DNA of 64,000 nucleotides from Spirabiliibacterium pneumoniae (lineage in GTDB: Bacteria > Pseudomonadota > Gammaproteobacteria > Enterobacterales > Pasteurellaceae): assembly GCF_014884995.1 (NCBI RefSeq), contig NZ_JABMII010000005.1:62001-126000 (forward strand), in the 5' to 3' direction. The position numbers and the translations under genes are program-made. The notes under the pieces were generated by a model that was not told where the DNA came from, did not search any database, and saw only the letters and a program-made list of their open reading frames with translations. Below are positions 19,662 through 28,929 of this stretch, piece after piece. The first letter of the stretch is position 1. Each line of letters starts with the position of its first letter.

Positions 19662-20288
19662 CTAACCGTTGATTGGCAAATTTTGTGCCAAATAACGTTC
19701 GACTGTATCAATAATCGCCTGCGTTTGGCTGTCAATTTCAATGTTAACCTGCTCGCCCTCCCTTTTCTGAGCAATGATTGTACGCTCAAGCGTTTCGGGA
19801 ATAAAACTAACAGAGAACGTGTTATCAGTGCGATCAACATCAACAATGGTTAAACTAGCACCATCAATGGCGATAAACCCTTTGGCAAGCACATATTTCA
19901 TCGCGTGCGATGGCAAATGAAACCGCACTTTATAGTTGTTTGTCGTGCGTTCAATCTGCGCAATGGTTGCCGTACAGAAAATATGCCCTGAAAGCAAATG
20001 CCCGCCAATTTCCGTCCCCATTTTCATCGCGCGCTCAATATTGACCTCATCGCCCTCTTGTACTTGGCGCAAATTGGTAATCGCCAAAGTTTGCGCCATC
20101 AAATCAAAGCTGACCAACGCACCGTTGATCTCGGTTACCGTCAAACACACGCCGTTATGCGCCACCGATGCCCCAACGCTTAAGCCCTCTAAAAGTGCGG
20201 TCGGCATGGCAATAATATGCGTTTGAAAACCAACCTTGCGGATAATTTTTTCAATGCGGGCTTTGCCCTGCACAATACCCGTGAACAT
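19662..20288 (-). CDS. ribE: Riboflavin synthase alpha subunit
   Basis: Dismutates two molecules of 6,7-dimethyl-8-ribityllumazine to riboflavin. 208 aa made of two lumazine-binding half-domains: [15 protein letters not shown] with [12 protein letters not shown], and [15 protein letters not shown] with [13 protein letters not shown]. The MFTGI start is diagnostic. Ribosome site GAGGAAGCG. No FMN riboswitch is seen upstream. The gene is also called ribC in some genomes. Confidence 0.96.
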   Translation of the reverse strand: MFTGIVQGKARIEKIIRKVGFQTHIIAMPTALLEGLSVGASVAHNGVCLTVTEINGALVSFDLMAQTLAITNLRQVQEGDEVNIERAMKMGTEIGGHLLSGHIFCTATIAQIERTTNNYKVRFHLPSHAMKYVLAKGFIAIDGASLTIVDVDRTDNTFSVSFIPETLERTIIAQKREGEQVNIEIDSQTQAIIDTVERYLAQNLPING

Positions 20289-20336
20289 CGCTTCCTCGTT
20301 ATCACACGTTAAATGTTGCTAAACTCAGTCGTCGCA

Positions 20337-20573
20337 TTATGCGTTATTGTTTTGGCTTTGATACCAATCACGATACTGCTCATATTGCTCGCGCAGCATA
20401 TCTATCCACTCTTCTAGTGTTAGATTTTGAAACGTGGCATTAGGATGCTCATTAAAAAATTTAAACCGAGCTTCGGCTTCTTTGCGAATCAAATTTTTAA
20501 ATTCTTCATCATCCATTGGACCAAGGGCGGCAGACATGCTGGCTTCATAGCGAGTTTGTTGTTCTTTGCTCAT
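20337..20573 (-). CDS. Small hypothetical protein
   Basis: 78-aa acidic, helical protein, rich in Glu, Gln and aromatic residues, ending WYQSQNNNA. It starts MSKEQQTRYEASMSAALGPM; GGAG lies 6 bases before this ATG, which is why the 18-codon longer frame is rejected. No signal peptide or metal motif. I do not recognise a characterised family. It stands between ribE and norM and is probably cytoplasmic. Confidence 0.7.
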   Translation of the reverse strand: MSKEQQTRYEASMSAALGPMDDEEFKNLIRKEAEARFKFFNEHPNATFQNLTLEEWIDMLREQYEQYRDWYQSQNNNA

Positions 20574-20799
20574 CGTGTACTCCACAATATGAAATAATAC
20601 GTCAGGTTCTGGGGCGTATTTTATCATATTCCAGAAAAAATATCTGATTTTGTAAACTCAGCACGAAAATGCCACCTCCAAACCAAAATAAATTGGTAAA
20701 AAGCGGTTATGAACACGCACTGCCCTTGATTAATAAAATATAACTGTGTACATTGATTGAAAAAAATCAACAATCGTTTCAATTTTCTTCACTGGAGCT

Positions 20800-20868
20800 A
20801 TGACGCTTTCTATGCGCCATAAAAGTTATGCTAAAAAGACGCTTATCAAATGCCAATATTCGCCATGA
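20800..20868 (+). CDS. Possible 22-codon upstream ORF overlapping norM
   Basis: ATG at 20800 follows GGAGCT, the best ribosome site in this leader, and opens a frame MTLSMRHKSYAKKTLIKC that ends with TGA at 20866-20868, 41 bases into norM and in a different frame. norM's own ATG (20828) has no clear ribosome site. It could be a translated leader controlling norM, or the remnant of an older norM start. Confidence 0.3.
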   Translation: MTLSMRHKSYAKKTLIKCQYSP

Positions 20869-22228
20869 AAGCAAGCAACTGTTTCGTATTGCTGGGCCAA
20901 TTTGGGTCGCGCAGCTTTCACAAAGCACCATGGGCATGGTCGATACCATCATGGCAGGGCGCGTGAGTGCAAATGATATGGCGGCAATCTCCATTGGTGC
21001 TTCTATTTGGCTGCCATTACTGCTGTTTGGACAAGGCTTGCTGCTTTCTTTGCCTCCCGTGATTGCTTATTTAAACGGATCTGGGCAACGGGCGCGGATT
21101 GGGCATCAAGTACGTCAAGGCTTGTGGATTGCATTGATTGTGAGTATTCCGCTGACGTGGTTGATTTTCAATAACCATTTACTGCTCAATTTACGCGAAA
21201 TGGATGAAAGTCTACGTAGCATAGCCGAGAACTATCTCAAAGCCATTTCTATTGGCGTGGTTGCATATTTGATAATGATCAACTTCCGTGGACTAAATGA
21301 TGGTATGGCCAAAACCAAGCCTGCCATGGTGATCGGTTTTATTGGGCTGTTGCTTAATATCATTTTAAATTACACGTTAATTTACGGTAAATTTGGGCTA
21401 CCTGCCTTTGGTGCGGTAGGTTGTGGCATTGCCTCCGCTTGTGTTAATTGGCTGATGATGTTAATGCTGATCGGCTATTGTATTAAGGCCAGCCATTTAC
21501 GCAAAATTAACCTCTTCCCTCGCATTTTTGAACTGCCCAATCTTGCCACTCTACGCAAATTGCTCAATCTTGGGGTGCCTATTGCATTAACGCTGTGCGC
21601 TGAAGTGAGTCTGTTTGCTGTTGTTGGCTTATTACTCGCACCGCTGGGCGCCAATGTTGTGGCTAGCCACCAGATCACGCTAAACACCAGCTCCTTTTTT
21701 TACATGATGCCACTATCAATTTCTATGGCCACCACCATTTTAGTTGGGCAACGCTTAGGTGAAAAAAATCTTGATGGCGCTAAATTGGTCAGTTATCTCG
21801 CCATCGCGCTAGGTTTGCTGGTTGCTACGGCAACTGCGATTATCACGCTGGTATTTCGTACTCAAATTGCACACATTTTTGTGCATAATCCACACGTTAT
21901 TGAAATGGCATCATTCTTATTGCTGTTTGCCGCCGCTTATCAGTTGCCTGACTCAGTGCAGGCTATCGCTGGTGGCGCCTTGCGTGCTTATAAAGACACC
22001 AAAGCGGTATTAATTATCTCGCTGTTTAGTTACTGGGTGGTGGGCATGCCAGTGGGTTACATCACCGCGCTAACAGAGTGGGGATTCCCACCACTAGGGG
22101 CTGAAGGCTTTTGGATTGGATTTGTATTATGCTTAACCCTCGCCGCCGTACTCTTATTGTTGCGTCTGCGTAATATTCAGCGAATCCCATCAGCACAACT
22201 GCTTGCTCATTTAGAGAAAATTAAATAA
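20828..22228 (+). CDS. norM: MATE family multidrug efflux pump (NorM/HmrM type)
   Basis: Cation-coupled drug exporter in the inner membrane, 466 aa with 12 predicted membrane segments in two halves. Strong family signatures: AQLSQSTMGMVDTIMAGRVSA in the first helix pair, AKTKPAMVIGFIGLLLNI, GAVGCGIASA, ASHQITLNTSS, and YKDTKAV in the second half. Closely resembles H. influenzae HmrM. Exports cationic dyes and fluoroquinolone-type drugs in known members. The start agrees with homologue length but lacks a ribosome site; see the overlapping short frame. Confidence 0.93.
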   Translation: MLKRRLSNANIRHESKQLFRIAGPIWVAQLSQSTMGMVDTIMAGRVSANDMAAISIGASIWLPLLLFGQGLLLSLPPVIAYLNGSGQRARIGHQVRQGLWIALIVSIPLTWLIFNNHLLLNLREMDESLRSIAENYLKAISIGVVAYLIMINFRGLNDGMAKTKPAMVIGFIGLLLNIILNYTLIYGKFGLPAFGAVGCGIASACVNWLMMLMLIGYCIKASHLRKINLFPRIFELPNLATLRKLLNLGVPIALTLCAEVSLFAVVGLLLAPLGANVVASHQITLNTSSFFYMMPLSISMATTILVGQRLGEKNLDGAKLVSYLAIALGLLVATATAIITLVFRTQIAHIFVHNPHVIEMASFLLLFAAAYQLPDSVQAIAGGALRAYKDTKAVLIISLFSYWVVGMPVGYITALTEWGFPPLGAEGFWIGFVLCLTLAAVLLLLRLRNIQRIPSAQLLAHLEKIK

Positions 22229-22231
22229 TAA

Positions 22232-22264
22232 AAAAGTGCGGTTACCTTAGCTGACCGCACTTTT
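22232..22264. terminator. Shared terminator of norM and fdx
   Basis: Uptake-signal arms AAAAGTGCGGT and ACCGCACTTTT around 11 bases between convergent genes; U-runs possible on both strands, better for fdx. Confidence 0.7.
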
Positions 22265-22287
22265 AACCGCCCCACTTTCGTATCACA

Positions 22288-22626
22288 TTAATGCTCTTCG
22301 CGAGCGTGGTTGACTGTGTAACGTGGAATATCAATCACAAGATCTTCATCGCCAACAATGGCTTGGCAACTTAAGCGGCTATCCATTTCTAATCCCCACG
22401 CTTTATCCAGCATATCTTCTTCTACATCAGATGTTTCGTTGAGAGAGTCAAATCCTTCACGCACCACCACATGACAAGTGGTGCAGGCACACGATTTTTC
22501 ACAGGCGTGTTCGATCTCGATCCCCGCATTTAAGGCCGCGTCTAAAATGCTTTCCCCTTTTTGCGCTTCCACCACCATGCCTTCAGGGCAAAGAGTCTCA
22601 TTTGGGAGAAAAATTAATTTTGGCAT
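22288..22626 (-). CDS. fdx: ISC-type [2Fe-2S] ferredoxin
   Basis: Electron donor for iron-sulfur cluster assembly, 112 aa. Cluster ligands are Cys42, Cys48, Cys51 (in ACEKSCACTTC) and Cys87 (RLSCQ), the adrenodoxin-like spacing. Last gene of the isc operon, 8 bases after hscA, with AGGATA as ribosome site. No iscX follows; the next gene is convergent norM. Confidence 0.97.
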   Translation of the reverse strand: MPKLIFLPNETLCPEGMVVEAQKGESILDAALNAGIEIEHACEKSCACTTCHVVVREGFDSLNETSDVEEDMLDKAWGLEMDSRLSCQAIVGDEDLVIDIPRYTVNHAREEH

Positions 22627-22634
22627 ATTGTATC

Positions 22635-24488
22635 CTATTCTATATTACTGACTTTCTGCCCTTGTAACACTTTGCGTACAGAGCTATCCATACGCCGTGC
22701 GGCAAAATCTTGTGTTAATTTATCTAATTGATTAATATGAACTTTAATCTCTTGAGCCTCATCACCGCGGCAGGCTTGCTCAAGCTGCTCAGTGGCTTGC
22801 ATTATCGCTGCATATTCATCATCATTAAGCAAAGTGCGGTCTTGTTTGAGTGCTTCGCGCACACTTTCAATCACGCGCGCCCCTTCAACACGTTGCTCAT
22901 TTAAGCGACGTGCATCGCGATCATCGGCGGCGTGTTCAATGGAATCGTGAATCATATGGCGGATTTGCTCTTCATCCAGCCCATAGGAAGGTTTCACTTG
23001 CACGGTGGCTTGAACTTGGGTTGATTTTTCCATCGCCGTCACATTCAAAAGCCCGTCTGCATCAATTTGAAATGTAACACGAATATGCGCCGCACCCGCC
23101 ACCATCGGCGGAATACCCCGCAGGGTAAAGCGTGCCAGAGAGCGGCAGTCTTGCACCATTTCACGCTCACCTTGCAGCACATGGATAGACATCGCTGTTT
23201 GCCCATCTTTAAACGTGGTGAATTCTTGTGCTCGCGCCGTTGGAATAGTGGTGTTGCGTGGCACGATTTTTTCTACCATGCCGCCCATGATTTCAATGCC
23301 AAGTGAAAGTGGCGTAACATCAAGCAGCAACATATCGCTGTCGGCTTTATTGCCGACCAAAATATCCGCCTGAATGGCAGCCCCTAGCGCGACCACTTTA
23401 TCTGGGTCAATGCTCACCAGTGGCTCACGTTTGAAAAACGCGCCCACTTCAGTTCGCACAAGCGGCACGCGGGTGGAGCCGCCCACCATCACCACTTGTA
23501 GCACTTCATCAGTGCTCACGTGCGCATCTTTCAATGCACGGCGACACGCCATAATGGCGCGCTTCACCAAAGGCTGAATCAATTCATCAAACTGCGTACG
23601 GGTAAGTTCGCCCACCCAATCCATAAACCGCACTTGGGTCGTTTCTTGCTCACTTAGGGCGATTTTAGCGCGAATCGCCGTTTCAATAAGCTCGCGCCGC
23701 TGGGCACTCGTTTGCGGTGTGTGTTGTGATTGTGCGATGATCCAGTCTGCAACGAGATGATCAAAATCATCTCCACCCAGTGCGGTATCACCACCAGTGG
23801 CTAACACTTCAAAAACCCCTTTTGACAGGCGTAGAATCGAAATATCAAAGGTTCCGCCGCCTAAATCAAACACCGCGATCACACCTTCTTGCCCTGAATC
23901 TAAGCCGTAGGCAATGGCGGCCGCAGTTGGCTCATTAAGCAATCGCAATACGTTAAGCCCAGCTATGCGAGCCGCATCTTTCGTTGCTTGGCGTTGCGCG
24001 TCATCAAAATACGCGGGCACGGTAATCACCGCCCCTTCTAACTCGCCACCAAGGCGCGCACTCGCCAGCGCATTAACGCGCTTTAAAATATCAGCGGAAA
24101 TTTGCACAGGGCTTAACGGCCCAAGTGCGGTTTGAATCAACGGCAAGCCGTTATCACTTTGTGTGAAAGTGTAAGGTAAATTAGGATAGCGGGTATGGAT
24201 ATCATCAAGGCTTCGCCCGATCAGGCGTTTAACTGAAATCACAGTGTGGCTTGCATCGTCAATGGCTTGCGCGAGTGCCGCGCGACCAACTTGCACTTGA
24301 CTATTTTGGCCGTAATGCACCACAGAAGGAATTAATGCGACATCATCTTCATCATTTAAAATTTCACTTTGTCCATTTCGCACGGTCGCAACTAACGTAT
24401 TCGTCGTGCCAAGATCAATGCCAACCGCTAAGCGATGTTGATGGGGGGCTACACTTTGCCCAGGTTCTGCGATTTGCAATAACGCCAT
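22635..24488 (-). CDS. hscA: Fe-S assembly Hsp70 chaperone HscA
   Basis: Specialised Hsp70 that, with HscB, remodels IscU to release its cluster. 617 aa. N-terminal ATPase (about 20-390) with [26 protein letters not shown] and [10 protein letters not shown]; substrate-binding domain about 400-515 ([28 protein letters not shown]), then the helical lid. The start is ATG after GAGTG; a GTG three codons upstream is the alternative. Its recognition motif LPPVK is present in IscU in the same operon. Confidence 0.97.
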   Translation of the reverse strand: MALLQIAEPGQSVAPHQHRLAVGIDLGTTNTLVATVRNGQSEILNDEDDVALIPSVVHYGQNSQVQVGRAALAQAIDDASHTVISVKRLIGRSLDDIHTRYPNLPYTFTQSDNGLPLIQTALGPLSPVQISADILKRVNALASARLGGELEGAVITVPAYFDDAQRQATKDAARIAGLNVLRLLNEPTAAAIAYGLDSGQEGVIAVFDLGGGTFDISILRLSKGVFEVLATGGDTALGGDDFDHLVADWIIAQSQHTPQTSAQRRELIETAIRAKIALSEQETTQVRFMDWVGELTRTQFDELIQPLVKRAIMACRRALKDAHVSTDEVLQVVMVGGSTRVPLVRTEVGAFFKREPLVSIDPDKVVALGAAIQADILVGNKADSDMLLLDVTPLSLGIEIMGGMVEKIVPRNTTIPTARAQEFTTFKDGQTAMSIHVLQGEREMVQDCRSLARFTLRGIPPMVAGAAHIRVTFQIDADGLLNVTAMEKSTQVQATVQVKPSYGLDEEQIRHMIHDSIEHAADDRDARRLNEQRVEGARVIESVREALKQDRTLLNDDEYAAIMQATEQLEQACRGDEAQEIKVHINQLDKLTQDFAARRMDSSVRKVLQGQKVSNIE

Positions 24489-24527
24489 GTTTATCACTCA
24501 AATAAGAAAACCTGCAACGCAGGCAAA

Positions 24528-25046
24528 TTAATCATAAAACTGCTCTTCCACTGCGTCCACATCACGCTGAAATTTTTCAATGAATTTCAAGCGGTTGATA
24601 AAGCGTTTAGCCTCACTCCAGTGGCGTTGATCAACCGCACTTTCAAGCTCACGCAAAGCCTCGACATAGATTTTGTCGTTTTCATCACGCAACGCGCAAA
24701 GTGCGGTTTCATCGCGGCTTTGCTCAACCTCCATAAGTTGCTCACGCAGGCTCAATTGAGAAAGCAAAAAGTCACTGTCATGCACCGTTTGCTCACCGTC
24801 CCACGTATCGCCACCCGCCCATTGCAACAGCGCTTGCGCGCGCAGTAGCGGGCTTTTCAAGGTGTGATATGCCTCGTTGATGTCTGCCGTGCGTTGCACA
24901 GCGTTGAGTTGATCAGTTTTGCTGGCGGTGGCAAAATTATCAGGGTGATGTGCTTTTTGAAGTGCCAAATAGCGCGCATTTAACGCATTGAGATCCAGCT
25001 TAAACGTGAGTGGCAGTTCAAATAACTCAAATGGATTTTGCATCAT
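24528..25046 (-). CDS. hscB: Fe-S assembly J-domain co-chaperone HscB
   Basis: 172 aa. The N-terminal J-domain (about 1-75) carries HPD at 34-36, which triggers HscA ATP hydrolysis. The C-terminal three-helix region binds IscU. Translation starts immediately after the iscA stop (TAA then ATGATG), so either Met1 or Met2 may be used. Confidence 0.95.
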   Translation of the reverse strand: MMQNPFELFELPLTFKLDLNALNARYLALQKAHHPDNFATASKTDQLNAVQRTADINEAYHTLKSPLLRAQALLQWAGGDTWDGEQTVHDSDFLLSQLSLREQLMEVEQSRDETALCALRDENDKIYVEALRELESAVDQRHWSEAKRFINRLKFIEKFQRDVDAVEEQFYD

Positions 25047-25370
25047 TTACACCGTAAAACTTTCACCGCAGCCACATTCATCTTTCACATTTGGATTGTG
25101 AAATTTAAAGCCTTCGTTCAAGCCTTCTTTCACAAAATCTAACTGTGTGCCATCAAGATAAACCAAACTTTTGCGATCGATAATAATCTTCACACCGTGT
25201 TGTTCAAACACTTCATCGTCATCATTTAGCGCATCAACAAATTCTAACACATAAGCCAAGCCCGAGCAGCCTGACGTTTTTACCCCCAGACGCAAGCCGA
25301 TGCCTTTACCACGATTGGTCAAAAAAGTGCGTACACGATTTGCCGCACTTTCAGAAAGCGTCACACTCAT
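25047..25370 (-). CDS. iscA: Iron-sulfur assembly A-type protein IscA
   Basis: 107 aa, the length of E. coli IscA. A-type scaffold or carrier with conserved Cys35 (SGCSG) and the C-terminal pair Cys99/Cys101 (ECGCGES). Delivers clusters to apoproteins. ATG chosen over an adjacent TTG because it matches the family start MSVTLS. Ribosome site AGGATGATTG. Confidence 0.96.
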   Translation of the reverse strand: MSVTLSESAANRVRTFLTNRGKGIGLRLGVKTSGCSGLAYVLEFVDALNDDDEVFEQHGVKIIIDRKSLVYLDGTQLDFVKEGLNEGFKFHNPNVKDECGCGESFTV

Positions 25371-25401
25371 CAATCATCCTTATGCGTGAACCGCACTTTT
25401 A

Positions 25402-25785
25402 TTATTTGTTATTTTTTGATTTGTAGTCCGCAATGGCGGCTTTAATGGCATCTTCTGCCAAAATCGAGCAGTGCACCTTCACTGGTGGCAATTCTAACTC
25501 TTCCGCAATTTGGCTGTTTTTAATTGCCCCCGCTTCATCAAGAGACTTGCCTTTTACCCATTCTGTAATGAGAGAACTTGAGGCAATCGCTGAGCCACAA
25601 CCGTAGGTTTTAAAACGCGCATCTTCAATAATGCCTTCATCACTGACTTTAATTTGCAACTGCATCACGTCACCACACGCTGGTGCTCCAACCATACCAG
25701 AGCCGACGTTTTGTTCTTTTTTATCAAATGACCCAACATTGCGTGGGTTTTCGTAGTGATCAATCACTTTTTCGCTATACGCCAT
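25402..25785 (-). CDS. iscU: Iron-sulfur cluster scaffold IscU
   Basis: 127 aa. Cluster is built on Cys37 (APACGD, with Asp39), Cys63 (YGCGSA) and Cys106 (VHCSILA). LPPVK at 99-103 is the HscA-binding motif. Receives sulfur from IscS, the gene 16 bases upstream. GGGAG precedes ATG. Confidence 0.98.
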   Translation of the reverse strand: MAYSEKVIDHYENPRNVGSFDKKEQNVGSGMVGAPACGDVMQLQIKVSDEGIIEDARFKTYGCGSAIASSSLITEWVKGKSLDEAGAIKNSQIAEELELPPVKVHCSILAEDAIKAAIADYKSKNNK

Positions 25786-25801
25786 AATAATCTCCCGTTA
25801 A

Positions 25802-27016
25802 TTAGTGCGCTGTCCATTGCACCGTGCTTAAATCGATCCCTTCTTTAAACATATCCCAAAGGGGGGATAGATCGCGTAATTTCTGTACCGCTCTTTTAAC
25901 CAAGTCAATGGTGTAATCAATATCTTCTTCTGTGGTGTAGCGCCCGAGTGAAAAACGAATAGAGCTGTGTGCCAGTTCATCATTCAGCCCCAATGCGCGC
26001 AACACATAAGATGGCTCAAGGCTGGCTGACGTACACGCTGAGCCAGATGAGACAGCAATGTCGCTTAACGCCATCATCAACGATTCACCTTCCACATAAT
26101 TAAAGCTAATGTTTAAATTGTTCGCCACGCGGTGCGCCATTGAGCCATTAACGTGGGTTTCTTCAATATCTTTTAAGCCATTATAGAGGCGATCACGCAA
26201 TGCTTTAATGCGTGGGATTTCGGTTGCCATTTCTTCTTTGCAGATGCGATACGCCTCGCCCATACCCACAATTTGGTGCACTGGCAAGGTACCTGAGCGC
26301 ATACCACGCTCATGCCCACCACCGTGAATAATCGCCTCAAGTCGCACGCGTGGTTTACGGCGCACAAACAAGCCACCAATGCCTTTTGGCCCATAGAGTT
26401 TGTGAGCAGAAAACGACATCAAATCAACGGGCAATTGGGCTAAATCAATTGCAATTTTGCCCACACTTTGGGTGGCATCCACATGGAAAATAATTTTTTT
26501 CGAACGGCACAATTGGCCAATTTTTTCAATATCTTGCACCACGCCGATTTCATTGTTGACGTGCATAATAGATACCAAAATGGTGTCCTCACGCATAGCG
26601 GCTTTAAGTTTGTTTAAATCAATCAAGCCATCACTTTCAGGCTCAAGATAAGTTACTTCAAAGCCTTCTCGCTCAAGCTGACGACAAGTGTCCAACACCG
26701 CTTTATGCTCGGTTTTGCAAGTGATAATATGCTTGCCTTTGGTTTGATAAAAGTGCGCGGCGCCTTTGATTGCGAGATTATCAGATTCTGTTGCGCCTGA
26801 GGTAAACACAATCTCGCGCGAGTCTGCGCCGATTAAATCCGCCACGTGATTACGTGCGATATCAACCGCTTCTTCAGCCTGCCAGCCAAAGCGGTGCGAG
26901 CGCGATGCAGGGTTGCCAAAAATACCATCAAAGGTCATATATTCCATCATTTTTTTTGCCACACGTTCATCCATTGGACACGTGGCTGCATAATCAAGAT
27001 AAATGGGTAATTTCAT
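25802..27016 (-). CDS. iscS: Cysteine desulfurase IscS
   Basis: PLP enzyme that converts cysteine to alanine and passes persulfide sulfur to IscU, TusA and others. 404 aa, as in E. coli. PLP-binding Lys206 in [10 protein letters not shown]; His104 region [10 protein letters not shown]; active loop Cys328 in [14 protein letters not shown]-terminal IscU-docking tail [21 protein letters not shown]. The ATG after GAGGAG gives the family start [12 protein letters not shown]. Part of the isc operon, 31 bases after iscR. Confidence 0.98.
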   Translation of the reverse strand: MKLPIYLDYAATCPMDERVAKKMMEYMTFDGIFGNPASRSHRFGWQAEEAVDIARNHVADLIGADSREIVFTSGATESDNLAIKGAAHFYQTKGKHIITCKTEHKAVLDTCRQLEREGFEVTYLEPESDGLIDLNKLKAAMREDTILVSIMHVNNEIGVVQDIEKIGQLCRSKKIIFHVDATQSVGKIAIDLAQLPVDLMSFSAHKLYGPKGIGGLFVRRKPRVRLEAIIHGGGHERGMRSGTLPVHQIVGMGEAYRICKEEMATEIPRIKALRDRLYNGLKDIEETHVNGSMAHRVANNLNISFNYVEGESLMMALSDIAVSSGSACTSASLEPSYVLRALGLNDELAHSSIRFSLGRYTTEEDIDYTIDLVKRAVQKLRDLSPLWDMFKEGIDLSTVQWTAH

Positions 27017-27047
27017 TGTCACTCCTCAAATAAGTTGACCGCACTTT

Positions 27048-27524
27048 TTACAGGCGCGTTTCAACTTCAAAACTGTGTTGGTGCTTATGTTGTTTTAATG
27101 CGTTGCGTTGATTTTCTTTGTTGACCAAGTCCCCAATGGTGATGCCATTTAAAAAGGTTTCAATTTCATCACTGAGTTGCTCCCAGAGTGAATGCGTCAA
27201 ACAGCGCACGCCACCTTGACAGTTGCTTTTGCCTTGGCATTTCGTTGCGGTGATGTTTTCATTTACCGCGGCGATGATCATGCCAATAGAGATGTGATCA
27301 ACCGACAACCCGAGTAAATAGCCGCCACCTGGCCCACGTACGCTTTTTACCAAGCCACGTCGACGCAATTTGGCAAACAGTTGTTCAAGGTATGAAAGCG
27401 AAATCTGCTGGCGCTCTGAAATGTCTGCGAGCGTGATGGGTGTTTCATTCTCATCAGCTTGAGAATTGAGCGCAATGTCCAACATTGCGGTCACCGCATA
27501 GCGCCCTTTTGAGGTTAATTTCAT
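27048..27524 (-). CDS. iscR: Rrf2-family regulator IscR
   Basis: [2Fe-2S]-sensing repressor of the isc operon, 158 aa. Winged helix-turn-helix at about 1-75 ([20 protein letters not shown]) and cluster ligands Cys96, Cys102, Cys108 with a following His111 (CLTH). It should repress its own operon when clusters are abundant. A matching IscR-type box lies upstream. GGAGTG precedes ATG. Confidence 0.97.
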   Translation of the reverse strand: MKLTSKGRYAVTAMLDIALNSQADENETPITLADISERQQISLSYLEQLFAKLRRRGLVKSVRGPGGGYLLGLSVDHISIGMIIAAVNENITATKCQGKSNCQGGVRCLTHSLWEQLSDEIETFLNGITIGDLVNKENQRNALKQHKHQHSFEVETRL

Positions 27525-27562
27525 AGTTCACTCCAGGTTGAATCAATGGAGTAAATTTTTTC

Positions 27563-27587
27563 ATACCTTACTAATTTAGTCAACTTT
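27563..27587 (-). promoter_or_regulatory. Putative type 1 IscR box in the isc promoter
   Basis: Read on the minus strand the site is AAAGTTGACTAAATTAGTA followed by AGGTAT, matching the type 1 pattern (ATA-N2-TGACT-A/T-rich-AGTC-N2-TAT) with one imperfect half (AGTA for AGTC). It sits 38 bases before iscR and overlaps a -35-like TTGACT. Confidence 0.65.
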
Positions 27588-27633
27588 AAACTTGACTATT
27601 TTTGTAAGTTTTCAGCGATTATGTTGATAGTGA

Positions 27634-28359
27634 TTACTTTATGCGCTTATCCACCGCACTTAAGATCCCTTGCAAGATGTTGACTTCATTTTTTTCAAGC
27701 CGCGCGCGGTTATAAAGCCGACGCAACTTTTCCATCACCGCCTCATTTTGGATAAACCCTAAAGTGCGGTATGTTCTCTCGCTGTGGGCAAGCAAATGTT
27801 CAACTTCCGACACGCTAGCATAGCCCGCACTCGACAGCCGTGTTTTCAATGCCTTGTGCGTTGCGCTGAGATACGCCATGCGCACCTCATAACACACCAA
27901 CTGCACCGCCATCGCCAAATTGAGAGAAGCATAATCAGGGTTGGCGGGAATATTGACATGATAGTGGCATTTGAGCAATTCCTCATTGGTCAAACCCACA
28001 CGCTCACGCCCAAACACCAGCGCAACCGCACTTTGCTCATACTTAGACAGCTCATTAATGGTTAACTGTGCACCCTCGCGCGGGGTCACCAATGTGCTTT
28101 GCAAATGGCGCAATCTCGCACTCGATCCCATCACCAGTGAACAATCGCCAATGGCCTCATCAAAGCTAGCTACAATCTTGACCTGCTCAAGCACATCTTT
28201 CGCACCTGCGGCCAGCGCAAATGCTTGCTCATCTAGCGTGCAACTGGGGTTAACCAGCACCAACTGCGCTAGCCCCATCGTTTTCATCGCGCGCGCCACC
28301 GAACCGACATTGCCACTGTGAGAAGGCGCCACCAATACAATGCGAATATTGTTTAACAT
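27634..28359 (-). CDS. trmJ: tRNA (Cm32/Um32) 2'-O-methyltransferase TrmJ
   Basis: SPOUT-family (SpoU) methyltransferase acting on position 32 of several tRNAs, 241 aa. N-terminal VLVAPSHSGNVGSVARAMKTMG and the C-terminal knot motifs VFGRERVGLTNEEL and PANPDYASLNLAMAVQLVCYE are diagnostic. Lies upstream of iscR, an arrangement also known in Haemophilus and E. coli. The start is uncertain: ATG at 28359 gives MLNNIRIVLV; an ATG four codons earlier is possible and neither has a good ribosome site. Confidence 0.94.
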   Translation of the reverse strand: MLNNIRIVLVAPSHSGNVGSVARAMKTMGLAQLVLVNPSCTLDEQAFALAAGAKDVLEQVKIVASFDEAIGDCSLVMGSSARLRHLQSTLVTPREGAQLTINELSKYEQSAVALVFGRERVGLTNEELLKCHYHVNIPANPDYASLNLAMAVQLVCYEVRMAYLSATHKALKTRLSSAGYASVSEVEHLLAHSERTYRTLGFIQNEAVMEKLRRLYNRARLEKNEVNILQGILSAVDKRIK

Positions 28360-28454
28360 AACTGTATTCATTTAAATAAGAGGTCTGAATTGTACCCTCT
28401 GCGGATGGCAAGGGCAATCTTTCTTGGATTTTTTACACCGCGGGCGTTAATGGA

Positions 28455-28483
28455 TTGTTTTGTGTAGAACACAGTGATAATCT
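28455..28483 (+). promoter_or_regulatory. Predicted promoter of small secreted protein
   Basis: -35 TTGTTT (28455-28460), 17-base spacer, -10 TAATCT (28478-28483). The spacer holds the inverted repeat TGTGT-AGA-ACACA. Confidence 0.5.
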
Positions 28484-28512
28484 AGCGTTATCAAAAACTT
28501 CAAGGAGATGTT

Positions 28513-28890
28513 ATGAAAAAATGGATGATGCTCTGCCTGTGTTTATTCGCTTTGCCTGCTTGGGCAAGCAAATGGCATTACATTGCAGACACAGTGACAG
28601 GAGATAAAATTTATATCAATATGCAGCGCAGCAACGTATTGACTGACCGCGTGTGGGTGAAGGTGAATTTCAAAAAACCACGTAATGATCTCGGCGATCA
28701 AAAAGGCATCACCCATTTATTGATGGAATATCAATACTCTTGCGAAAAGTGGACCATCGCCAACCGCCAAACCTTAATTTATGGCAAACATAACAAAAAA
28801 ATTGGCCAAGAAACCAACAAAAAACCACAAACTCAGCCAATGCCCGACACAGCGAAAGACGGCATTTTAAAAACGATTTGTCGCAAATAA
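28513..28890 (+). CDS. Secreted protein, surface-adhesin protein E-like
   Basis: 125 aa with a signal peptide (1-18, cleavage after AWA). The mature part begins SKWHYIADTVTGDKIYINMQRSN, then RVWVKVNF and LMEYQYSCEKW, ending with a Cys near the C-terminus (ICRK). This WYYI...DxxSI...VWVK...C...C layout resembles the surface-adhesin protein E domain family of Haemophilus, with two cysteines likely to pair. No lipobox, so periplasmic or surface-associated. Excellent ribosome site AAGGAG. Similarity is by pattern recognition only; adhesion has not been shown. Confidence 0.65.
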   Translation: MKKWMMLCLCLFALPAWASKWHYIADTVTGDKIYINMQRSNVLTDRVWVKVNFKKPRNDLGDQKGITHLLMEYQYSCEKWTIANRQTLIYGKHNKKIGQETNKKPQTQPMPDTAKDGILKTICRK

Positions 28891-28903
28891 AAGTGCGGTC
28901 AAT

Positions 28904-28928
28904 ACCCGAGCCGAGGCTCGGGTTTTTT
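28904..28928. terminator. Strong terminator between secreted protein gene and copA
   Basis: 9-bp GC-rich arms ACCCGAGCC and GGCTCGGGT with a 2-base centre, then T6 on the plus strand. It can also serve copA on the minus strand. Confidence 0.85.
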
Positions 28929-28929
28929 A

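Noticed and set aside
20289-20336. FMN riboswitch before ribE
   Set aside because: The gap is far too short and lacks the conserved RFN core.
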